Source of the DNA: JBNJGT01 sp046496745
GTDB lineage: Archaea > Nanobdellota > Nanobdellia > Woesearchaeales > JACJVW01
Reading direction: 5' to 3'
NCBI GenBank assembly: GCA_046496745.1
Contig: JAWOGQ010000107.1
Location: 1 to 18,695, forward strand
Length of the DNA: 18,695 bases
The notes under the pieces are model-generated. The model worked only from the letters and a program-made list of their open reading frames with translations, was not told the DNA's origin and did no database searches. The stretch's first letter is position 1. Each line of letters opens with the position of its first letter. Position numbers and translations under genes: made by a program. Of the stretch, positions 6,052 through 13,114 are shown piece after piece.

Positions 6052-7296
6052 ATGGCTGCAAAGAAGAAAAATAACATAGAAAAGGATCAACCTGTCATAA
6101 ACATTGGGCTTATTGGTCATGTTGACCACGGTAAAACCACTCTTACTGAAAGATTCTCAGGCAAATGGACAGACACTCACTCTGAAGAGCTCAAGCGAGG
6201 TATCACTATCAGGCTTGGCTATGCAGACGCTGTCTTCAGGAAATGCACAAAGTGCAATGAATATACAATAAAAGACACATGCACAAAGTGCAATGAATCA
6301 TCCGAACCCATCAGGAAGATCTCATTCATAGATGCCCCAGGCCACGAGTCCCTGATGGCAACCATGATCAGCGGATCAGCCATTATGGATGGAGCCCTTC
6401 TTCTGATTGCTGCAAACGAGGATTGCCCGCAACCCCAGACTAAAGAACATCTCATGTCACTGGAGATTGTAGGAATCAAGAATCTGGTAATAATCCAGAA
6501 CAAGATTGACCTCATCAGTGAAGAAGGCGCAAAAAAGAATTATGAACAGATAAAAGAATTCATCAAAGGAACACTTTACGAAGATGCTCCCATAATCCCT
6601 ATCTCAGCAAAGATGGGAATAAACATAGATATGCTTATCCAGGCAATTGAAGAGCATATTCCCACACCAAAAAGGGACACTACAAAAGATCCTATGATGT
6701 TTGTTGCAAGAAGCTTTGACATCAACAAGCCTGGCACTCTTCCACAGGATATGATCGGAGGCATCCTTGGAGGAACAATCAAGCAGGGAAAGCTCAAGAA
6801 AGGGGATAAGATCGAGATTCTTCCAGGGAGGAAAGTCACAGAAAAAAACACAACAGTCTGGAAACCCATAAAGACTGAGATTACCGGCATGATGACAGCT
6901 GGCAATCAGGTAAAGGAACTGGTCCCAGGAGGCTCTGTTGCAGTCATGACAAAACTTGATCCTGCAATGGTAAAATCTGACACCTTGTCAGGCGCAGTTG
7001 TTGGAAAAGAAGGCAAGATGCCCCCTGTCCTCCATGAGCTTGAGATGGAACTTCATCTTCTTGAAAGGGTTGTCGGATCAAAAGAGACAATCACAGTTGA
7101 CCCAATTAAGATGAGCGAGATCCTGATGCTTAACGTCAATTCTGCTGCAACAGTAGGTTTTGTGACAAATGTCAAGAAAGACAAGGTGTCCTGCAAGCTC
7201 AAATTACCTATATGTGCAGAACCAGGATCCAGGATAACCATATCCCGTCGTCTCGGCAACAGGTTCAGGCTTATTGGATACGGGATCATCCAATAA
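6052..7296 (+). CDS. eif2g: Translation initiation factor aIF2 subunit gamma
   Basis: This is the GTPase subunit of archaeal/eukaryotic IF2, which delivers initiator Met-tRNA to the small ribosomal subunit. The 414-residue length is normal. Seen are G1 GHVDHGKT (22-29), a switch region with RGITIRLGYAD, a zinc-binding loop with two CTKCN knuckles, G3 DAPGHE, G4 NKID and a G5 SAKMGI segment. Beta-barrel domains II and III follow, ending in RRLGNRFRLIGYGII. ATG at 6052 is preferred over the in-frame TTG two codons earlier because of TATA spacing and the MAAKKK start. The gene ends 11 bases inside the convergent hotdog-protein gene. Confidence 0.97.
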   Translation: MAAKKKNNIEKDQPVINIGLIGHVDHGKTTLTERFSGKWTDTHSEELKRGITIRLGYADAVFRKCTKCNEYTIKDTCTKCNESSEPIRKISFIDAPGHESLMATMISGSAIMDGALLLIAANEDCPQPQTKEHLMSLEIVGIKNLVIIQNKIDLISEEGAKKNYEQIKEFIKGTLYEDAPIIPISAKMGINIDMLIQAIEEHIPTPKRDTTKDPMMFVARSFDINKPGTLPQDMIGGILGGTIKQGKLKKGDKIEILPGRKVTEKNTTVWKPIKTEITGMMTAGNQVKELVPGGSVAVMTKLDPAMVKSDTLSGAVVGKEGKMPPVLHELEMELHLLERVVGSKETITVDPIKMSEILMLNVNSAATVGFVTNVKKDKVSCKLKLPICAEPGSRITISRRLGNRFRLIGYGIIQ

Positions 7297-7888
7297 CAAG
7301 ATTCATCTTCACATATGCTATATCTTCTTCATTCTCTTTGATAGCAATAGACGCAATCGCACCCCTGGATGAAGTCCTCAACTTATCAAGATAAAGAGAA
7401 AGCGTCCCACCTTCAAAATCTGAATAAACTGATATGTCATGACTTGAATAGATATATGACTTTCCCTCTGGAGCTTCAATCCCCAGGTTCAATAATGCAA
7501 ATGAAGAGAAGCATACAGGATACAAAGCAGTTGGTTCATAACCATCAAGCCCCGCTGGAAGTGATGCGATAAGTTCCTTACCTGAACCAAACACAGGCTC
7601 TTTTACTGAAGAGGCCATAACAACCTCATCCAGGTACTTTCCGGTCACCAGGCCATCCTCACGAAAGAGCCCAATAGAAGAATTGACCGGCAAGGGTTTC
7701 CTGAAACGTGTACATATCCTGAAAGGAGGTTCCAATCCTGCATATGAGGTTACAATATTCTCAAGAAGAAAACCAGAAACAATAGGTTCTTCAACTCCCC
7801 CCTCATCAATATGATAATGTATTGGATTAGAATCAAAAGTAGCAGCAACAAAACGCCTGTTGTCCTCATACGATATGAATTTCTCCAT
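7286..7888 (-). CDS. MaoC-like hotdog-fold protein, possible (R)-hydratase
   Basis: This is a 200-residue protein. The N-terminal part fits a MaoC/(R)-specific enoyl-CoA hydratase hotdog: FVAATFDSNPIHYHIDEGG carries Asp19 and His24 in the D-x-N-P-x-H arrangement used by hydratase 2 enzymes. EPIVSGFLLENI follows in the place of the usual PIAHGM helix, with the His replaced by Ser. The second half (about 100-200) is beta-rich and ends in a long strand (IASIAIKENEED), compatible with a second, degenerate hotdog. The substrate is unknown; acyl-CoA or another thioester is inference. ATG at 7888 is used rather than TTG at 7894 because a TATA box lies 27 bases upstream. Confidence 0.7.
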   Translation of the reverse strand: MEKFISYEDNRRFVAATFDSNPIHYHIDEGGVEEPIVSGFLLENIVTSYAGLEPPFRICTRFRKPLPVNSSIGLFREDGLVTGKYLDEVVMASSVKEPVFGSGKELIASLPAGLDGYEPTALYPVCFSSFALLNLGIEAPEGKSYIYSSHDISVYSDFEGGTLSLYLDKLRTSSRGAIASIAIKENEEDIAYVKMNLVIG

Positions 7889-7910
7889 GTACAAGAATAA
7901 TCCCCTGGAG

Positions 7911-7921
7911 TTTTAAAATAT
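7911..7921 (-). promoter_or_regulatory. TATA box for the hotdog-protein gene
   Basis: Minus-strand ATATTTTAAAA is centred about 27 bases before the ATG at 7888. It is back to back with the hlyIII promoter 20 bases away. Confidence 0.55.
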
Positions 7922-7930
7922 TTGCAAAGA

Positions 7931-7941
7931 GATATATAAGA
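7931..7941 (+). promoter_or_regulatory. TATA box for the hemolysin III-type gene
   Basis: GATATATAAGA is centred about 26 bases before the ATG at 7961. Confidence 0.6.
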
Positions 7942-7960
7942 TAAGCATTACCCACAATGG

Positions 7961-8584
7961 ATGCAAAATGAGCCTTTCAGCAGCTTGACCCACCTTATAG
8001 GATTCATGCTATCCATAACCGCATTAGTCCTTCTTACTATCTATGCCGAAGGCGCAAAAGAGATTGTAGGAGTCATAATATTTGGAACAAGCATGATGTT
8101 ATTGTATGCAGCAAGCACCATATTTCACTTACTAAAGAAAGACACACGATTAAAGGAGATCTTCAGGCGCATAGATCATTCAATGATTTATGTGCTCATT
8201 GCAGGGACCTATACTCCTGTCTGTTTTATTATTCTCAAAGGGATCATGGGATGGGTCTTGTTCGGGATAATCTGGACGCTTGCAGTTGCAGGAATCATCA
8301 TAAAATCAGGCTTCAAAGTAAAAGGACACATTTCTACTGCAGGGTATGTCTTCATGGGATGGATAGGTGTTATCGCCTTGCATGAGATATTTATGAGAAC
8401 AGGCATAAAAGGCTTATTCTGGCTTATTACAGGCGGCATCCTCTATACTATTGGAGCGTTAATCTACTACCTTGATCATAGGAATCCAAAGATGCATCTG
8501 TTCGGTGCACATGAGATATTCCATATTTTTGTCATCTTCGGAAGCTTCTCTCATTTCTGGTTCATACTAGGTGTTCTCACGTAA
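7961..8584 (+). CDS. Hemolysin III / PAQR family membrane protein
   Basis: This is a 207-residue protein with seven hydrophobic segments, the normal size for prokaryotic HlyIII/YqfA/TrhA members of the PAQR superfamily. The conserved metal-site pattern is present: H11 in helix 1, S52-x3-H56 (ASTIFH), D72-H73 (RRIDHSM), and H184-x3-H188 (GAHEIFH) in the last helices. TrhA homologues affect membrane lipid homeostasis, and some members were named for hemolysis; the role in this archaeon is not known. The ATG follows a TATA box. A decoy ATG four bases earlier stops after four codons. Confidence 0.92.
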   Translation: MQNEPFSSLTHLIGFMLSITALVLLTIYAEGAKEIVGVIIFGTSMMLLYAASTIFHLLKKDTRLKEIFRRIDHSMIYVLIAGTYTPVCFIILKGIMGWVLFGIIWTLAVAGIIIKSGFKVKGHISTAGYVFMGWIGVIALHEIFMRTGIKGLFWLITGGILYTIGALIYYLDHRNPKMHLFGAHEIFHIFVIFGSFSHFWFILGVLT

Positions 8585-8585
8585 G

Positions 8586-8595
8586 ATTTATATTA
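8586..8595 (+). promoter_or_regulatory. TATA box for cmk
   Basis: ATTTATATTA starts two bases after the hlyIII stop and is centred about 27 bases before the ATG at 8617. The kinase therefore probably has its own leaderless mRNA. Confidence 0.55.
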
Positions 8596-8616
8596 TCCTG
8601 ATTGAAAACATTTCCC

Positions 8617-9168
8617 ATGATAATCTCAATCAGCGGAACACCAGGGAGTGGAAAGAGTACAGTAGGAAAAGCGCTTGCTAAAAGACTGGATCTTAAAAGA
8701 TATTACATAGGAGGCATACTTCGAGAACAGGCAAAGAGACGTGGCATGACCATACAAGAGCTTCTCAAAAAAGGAGAGACCGATCCAAGCATTGACAAGG
8801 ATATTGACGAGTACCAACGCAGCCTTGGAGAGACAGAAAACAACTTCCTCATTGAAGGCCGGACCTCATTTATCATGATTCCCCATTCCATAAAGATCTA
8901 TCTCAAAGTTGATGCCCATACTGCCGCTGAACGGATATACAATGACACCCAGGAAAGGAATGAAGGCGAATCAAGAGACATAGAAGATGTTGCAGACAAG
9001 ATCCGCGAAAGGATGGAATCAGACAAGAAAAGGTATCTCCAGTATTATGGGACTGATGCCTTCGACGAGAACAACTACGATATAGTAATTGATACAACCT
9101 CCCTTAGCCCTGAAGAAGTGATAGAAGAGATAATCAGGAGACTAGAGAAACTCCGGTCATCTCCTTAG
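8617..9168 (+). CDS. cmk: Cytidylate kinase, archaeal type
   Basis: This is a 183-residue P-loop nucleoside monophosphate kinase of the archaeal Cmk group, phosphorylating CMP/dCMP with ATP. The Walker A GTPGSGKST lies at about 7-15, followed by KALAKRLDLKRYYIGGILREQAK, typical of the CMP-binding region. Further on are a conserved DPSIDKDIDEYQ segment, EGRTSFI, and a lid region rich in E/R ending with DKKRYLQYYGTD. The in-frame TTG at 8602 is rejected because ATG at 8617 matches the promoter spacing and the usual MIISISG start. The 3' end overlaps gpmI by 35 bases. An AAA-type kinase with another substrate is possible but less likely. Confidence 0.88.
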   Translation: MIISISGTPGSGKSTVGKALAKRLDLKRYYIGGILREQAKRRGMTIQELLKKGETDPSIDKDIDEYQRSLGETENNFLIEGRTSFIMIPHSIKIYLKVDAHTAAERIYNDTQERNEGESRDIEDVADKIRERMESDKKRYLQYYGTDAFDENNYDIVIDTTSLSPEEVIEEIIRRLEKLRSSP

Positions 9169-10612
9169 GTTTCCTGATTTTCATGAGTTTCAGTATTGTA
9201 GGAGCTATATCAGCAAGTGTTCCTTCTTTCTTTTTGAGTTTTCTTCCTGTGATAATAAAACTGACTGGATTAAGTGTATGAGATGTCTCATGCTTTCCCA
9301 CCATCTCCTCGCAATTACCATGGTCTGCAGTGACAAGCAATCTTCCATTCAAGGAAAGTACCTTCTCCTCGATCTTTCCCAGGCATTCATCCACTGCCTC
9401 GCATGCCTTCACTGCAGCATCAAGATTTCCGGTATGACCTACCATATCCCCATTAACAAGATTGACGATCACAAGATCATACTTCTCAAGAGAATTGACA
9501 AGCTTATCTGTTATCTCATAAACACTCATTTCAGGCTTCATGTCATAGGTTGCAACAGCAGGGCTATGCACGAGTATCCGGTCTTCACCAGGATTGGGTT
9601 TCTCCTTTAGTCCATTGAAGAAGAAAGTGACATGCGCGTATTTCTCAGTCTCACTTATCCTGAGCTGCTTATAACCAGCCTCAGCAACAACTGACCCCAA
9701 AAGCCTCTTGAGTGTTACTGGACCGAATGCTACCTCGCATGGCATCTTGTCATAGTACTCAGTCATTGCCATGAAATTGACATTCACATCAGAATGGAAT
9801 TCCTCAAAATCCTTCTCAACAAAAGCCTTGGTCAACTGCCTAGCCCTGTCGAACCTGTAATTGAAGAAGAACACACAATCATCTTCATTCATTCCCTTAT
9901 AATCCCCTATGATCCGGGGACGGATAAACTCATCAGTTTGCCCCATGTCATAAGCATCATCAAGAGCCTCTTTCCAGGTATCAAACCTTTTTCCCCTTGC
10001 CTTTGTCAATGCATGGTAAGCAAGCTCAGTCCTCACCCACCTGCGATCCCGATCCATCGCATAATACCTTCCGCATATGACTCCAATACGGCCTATTCCA
10101 AGCCTCCTGAATTCTTTCTCTAAAGTCTTGATGTATTTTTGCGCTGATTGAGGTGGCGTATCACGACCGTCTGTGAAGACATGCACGACAACATCCACAA
10201 GCCCAAGCCGTTTTGCAGCAGAAAGCAAAGCAATCAGATGATCTATATGAGCATGCACCCCTTGATCCTGGACAAGCCCCATCAAGTGCAGGGTGGAATT
10301 CTTCTGTAAAGCCTTCTTGAAAAAACCGGTTATTGCCTTATTCTTCAATAACCCATCCTCTACCCCTTTATTTACACGCATAAGGCTCTGATACACCTGC
10401 CTTCCTGAACCTATGGTAAGATGTCCAACCTCAGAATTACCCTGATATCCCTCAGGCAGACCTACTGCAGAACCTGAAGCCTTCAGAACTGCATGATCAT
10501 AATCTTTCAGAAAACGGTCATGATTTGGTGTCTCAGCAATAGCTGGTGCGTTTCCCTCTTTTCTTTTTCTTATGCCCCATCCATCACAGATGGCAAGCAC
10601 CAATGGACCCAT
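9134..10612 (-). CDS. gpmI: 2,3-bisphosphoglycerate-independent phosphoglycerate mutase
   Basis: This enzyme interconverts 3- and 2-phosphoglycerate in glycolysis/gluconeogenesis, with a phosphoserine intermediate and two metal ions. At 492 residues it has the full-length bacterial-type iPGM architecture. The phosphatase-domain metal ligand D10 is in ICDGWG, the catalytic serine is S60 in QGNSEVGHL, and the inserted phosphotransferase domain carries FTDGRDTPP and RYYAMDRDRRW. The C-terminal ligands are ADHGN (429-433) and KHETSHT. This is GpmI rather than the shorter archaeal ApgM family, which suggests acquisition from bacteria. A TATA box 26 bases upstream supports the ATG. Confidence 0.96.
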   Translation of the reverse strand: MGPLVLAICDGWGIRKRKEGNAPAIAETPNHDRFLKDYDHAVLKASGSAVGLPEGYQGNSEVGHLTIGSGRQVYQSLMRVNKGVEDGLLKNKAITGFFKKALQKNSTLHLMGLVQDQGVHAHIDHLIALLSAAKRLGLVDVVVHVFTDGRDTPPQSAQKYIKTLEKEFRRLGIGRIGVICGRYYAMDRDRRWVRTELAYHALTKARGKRFDTWKEALDDAYDMGQTDEFIRPRIIGDYKGMNEDDCVFFFNYRFDRARQLTKAFVEKDFEEFHSDVNVNFMAMTEYYDKMPCEVAFGPVTLKRLLGSVVAEAGYKQLRISETEKYAHVTFFFNGLKEKPNPGEDRILVHSPAVATYDMKPEMSVYEITDKLVNSLEKYDLVIVNLVNGDMVGHTGNLDAAVKACEAVDECLGKIEEKVLSLNGRLLVTADHGNCEEMVGKHETSHTLNPVSFIITGRKLKKKEGTLADIAPTILKLMKIRKPKEMTGVSLVS

Positions 10613-10631
10613 ATCTTTTTCCTAAGAGAAG

Positions 10632-10645
10632 ACATATATAAAATT
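10632..10645 (-). promoter_or_regulatory. TATA box for gpmI
   Basis: Minus-strand ATTTTATATATGTC is centred about 26 bases before the ATG at 10612. It overlaps the last codon of the upstream gene. Confidence 0.6.
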
Positions 10646-11159
10646 ACCGCAAAGGGACCCTGTATTCTCTCCTGAGATAATTACGAAGACTCCTTACAAA
10701 AAAATCATATTCCTGTGATCTCTTAGTGGACTTTTCAAGCTGGTATAAAGGACCATCAGGCCTTATACCCCTTGCCTCTTTTGCAGTCCTTTGGTTCCCA
10801 AGCAAAGATATCTGCTGGAATAGTACAGGATAAAAATCAGGCAGGCTTTCCCTTGTAGCAAAGAAGTTCAGGGCATCATAGACAAAATTGATCTGCCTCA
10901 CAACCTTGGTTGTTTTTCCTGCAACAGTTTCATACACTTCTTCTAAATCATCATCAGAAGGAGCATCCTGTTCCAGGACCCTTTCAAGAGAAGTGAAAAT
11001 CCTCCCACTCTCCTTGTTCTTGAATTCCTTCACATGAAGATTAAAATAAAGATCAAGATGATCCCGCGCATTCGAGAGAACAGCTTCTGCAATCGCTTGT
11101 CCCACCTCCTCAGGTTCATTATCCCTGAGGTTCCTTACCAGTTCATGATAGTTTTTCAT
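10644..11159 (-). CDS. Helical protein of unknown function downstream of PIN-PhoH
   Basis: This is a 171-residue protein that I do not recognise. It is strongly charged and looks all-helical, with no cysteines, signal peptide or membrane segment, so it is probably cytoplasmic. The C-terminal part is basic (KSTKRSQEYDFFVRSLRNYL, ending REYRVPLR), which could contact RNA or a partner. Its ATG directly abuts the TGA of the PIN-PhoH gene (TGA at 11160-11162, ATG at 11157-11159). The two are therefore almost certainly co-transcribed and translationally coupled. A role with the PIN-PhoH ATPase is inferred from that coupling alone. Confidence 0.75.
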   Translation of the reverse strand: MKNYHELVRNLRDNEPEEVGQAIAEAVLSNARDHLDLYFNLHVKEFKNKESGRIFTSLERVLEQDAPSDDDLEEVYETVAGKTTKVVRQINFVYDALNFFATRESLPDFYPVLFQQISLLGNQRTAKEARGIRPDGPLYQLEKSTKRSQEYDFFVRSLRNYLRREYRVPLR

Positions 11160-13091
11160 TCATATCAACCGCATTTTAGTCAATTCAGCAGCCATCACAG
11201 GTATGAGGCCACGATATATCTCATCTTCTGAAACAGAAATGTGTGCATACTCATCAAAGATAGGCAGCTTCTCAGCCATGTGTGCTACCCCTGAAGAACG
11301 CTCATTCAGGTGCCGCCCTACTTTTGTTGAGGATCTCAACTGTTCCATCGCGCTCAATGCCACAACCTTGCTTCCATGACCGAATCTCCCAAGTATAAGA
11401 CCCATCTCATCCAGGTTATACAGGTGGCATTCATCAACGATCCCATAGGTCTGCCTGTATGTGGATCCCTTGATATCCACAATGACATCATATTCTATGA
11501 TCCCGTCATTCTCCAGGGTTGAGACAAAATCCTCCACCCTTGTCTTATGTTCAGGATGGATCTTTGAATAATCAGTGAAGATTTCACGAAGCGCACGTTT
11601 TGCTGGCTGTATCTTATCGTGTATCTTTGCTGCCTTGTCCCCTTTCCTGAATCCTATATCTCCCTCTGCTGTAGCAAGGCTCCCAAGATAAAGTATCTTC
11701 TCATACCTTCCCTGGTTGACCATGTACAGACCAGCAACAAGAGCCCATAATGTCTTTCCAAAACCACCCTTCGCATCCACGCTCAATACCCTTATATCAG
11801 GATTAAGCAGATGATCCAGGAAAGGCTTCTGTTGCCCCTGTGGATGCAGGTAATTATTGAAAGGCAATTCCAGCATATCCTCATAAGTCTGCATTGGTGC
11901 CCTTCCACCCTCTGGGACAATCAACCCTCTGTTTTCAAGATCAGAGAACTGTTCCCTTAATTTCTTCTGCTTGTTTGATTTCTTCTTCTTGCTCCTGTTA
12001 TAAGAATCGATCATTTCCTGATGATGTGTATATTCCCCTTCACTTATTAGCTTTTTCTCATACAAGGAATCAACAATCCCTTCAAAATGAGGGAGATGTC
12101 CATTGAGTTTAGGATTATATTCTATGTTTGTGACCTTATCTTCCTTCTTCTGTTCAGACGAATACATCCGGCCCACAAAGAAATCCAGGAATTCTTCATA
12201 GAACTTGAGCTGCCTCAATTGATTTCTGCTCTTATCAAAAACGCGATAGTCTGTAAACTTTGGTTCTCCTCCCTTTTTACGCCCATCCTCAACAGATATC
12301 TGTAACACATTGTTTGAAGAGAAGAATGATTCATCAAAGAACAGTCCGCAGTCAGGATCATTAACAAATGCAACAGGCTTTGACAAGAGCTTACGCCCTT
12401 CTGTAAGGCTGACCTGGGTCTCATAAAGCCCGGGATTGTTCTGGAGTGGGTTTCTGACCTCCCTGAACCTGAAAGAATCAGTCTGCAACCCATAAAGGCT
12501 TGCTGAATTTCCAGCGCCAATATCATCACTGATAAAACGCACTTGCTTATAGAAAGGATTCTTCTCAAGAAATTTCAGGGTTGTGGCAACAAAAATCATG
12601 TCATCGTTTGGTGGATCCCAACTCTCATCAAGATAATTAGATACATCCTCTTTTGTCACATCCATTATATAGACATTAGCGCCATTATCAAGGGTGATAG
12701 GCATTTCACCCTTCCTTATACCCCTCGCGATCTCAAAATTCCCATAGAAATCGCAGCTTTTCAAGAAACCACTTATAGACTTTTGGGCGTAACGGGCCTT
12801 TGCCTGGTCTTCCGGCTGCTTGCGCGGATTATCCTTTATATTATCAAGTTCCCTGAAGAGTTTACGGGTAAGCAGTATATCATGGGGTTTCTTGAACCTG
12901 AAGAATAATTCACTGGCAAGGGAGTTCTCATTTGCCTCATTATACTCCGGAACCTTGTGCAGGTTGCCGCTCAAAAGATAGATAAAGCTTGAGTTCTGCA
13001 TCGCCACATTCGTGTCTGGAACCCGCAGCCCTATCTCCCCATTGGATCTGAGTCTCTCGATTTCTGCTATTGTTTCATCTAGACTGATTAT
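11160..13091 (-). CDS. PIN domain-PhoH-like ATPase (putative RNase/helicase)
   Basis: This is a fusion of an N-terminal PIN nuclease domain with a C-terminal PhoH-type P-loop ATPase, an architecture described for PhoH2-like RNase/helicases. PIN acidic residues are all visible: VPDTN (D26), FRELDNI (E81), NDDMIFVATTL (D164 region) and ISDD (D189-D190). The ATPase has Walker A AKGGFGKT (440-447), a degenerate IGFRKGDKAAKIH block, Walker B IVDECH (D553-E554) and RFGHGSKVVALSAMEQL; the family's usual GD..Q is changed here. The first conventional start is GTG at 13007, but it falls inside DTNV, so it would delete the catalytic Asp. The frame is open to about 13127 without ATG, GTG or TTG. A GGAGG (13097-13101) suggests initiation at ATA 13091 or ATC 13088. 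Confidence 0.82.
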   Translation of the reverse strand: MISLDETIAEIERLRSNGEIGLRVPDTNVAMQNSSFIYLLSGNLHKVPEYNEANENSLASELFFRFKKPHDILLTRKLFRELDNIKDNPRKQPEDQAKARYAQKSISGFLKSCDFYGNFEIARGIRKGEMPITLDNGANVYIMDVTKEDVSNYLDESWDPPNDDMIFVATTLKFLEKNPFYKQVRFISDDIGAGNSASLYGLQTDSFRFREVRNPLQNNPGLYETQVSLTEGRKLLSKPVAFVNDPDCGLFFDESFFSSNNVLQISVEDGRKKGGEPKFTDYRVFDKSRNQLRQLKFYEEFLDFFVGRMYSSEQKKEDKVTNIEYNPKLNGHLPHFEGIVDSLYEKKLISEGEYTHHQEMIDSYNRSKKKKSNKQKKLREQFSDLENRGLIVPEGGRAPMQTYEDMLELPFNNYLHPQGQQKPFLDHLLNPDIRVLSVDAKGGFGKTLWALVAGLYMVNQGRYEKILYLGSLATAEGDIGFRKGDKAAKIHDKIQPAKRALREIFTDYSKIHPEHKTRVEDFVSTLENDGIIEYDVIVDIKGSTYRQTYGIVDECHLYNLDEMGLILGRFGHGSKVVALSAMEQLRSSTKVGRHLNERSSGVAHMAEKLPIFDEYAHISVSEDEIYRGLIPVMAAELTKMRLI

Positions 13092-13096
13092 ACTCC

Positions 13097-13102
13097 CCTC
13101 CC
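13097..13102 (-). promoter_or_regulatory. Shine-Dalgarno before PIN-PhoH with no conventional start
   Basis: Minus-strand GGGAGG is complementary to the 3' end of 16S rRNA. Five bases after GGAGG comes ATA (13091) and eight bases after comes ATC (13088), both in the PIN-PhoH frame. The nearest ATG (13078) is out of frame and stops after three codons. Confidence 0.5.
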
Positions 13103-13114
13103 GAATACTAAAAG

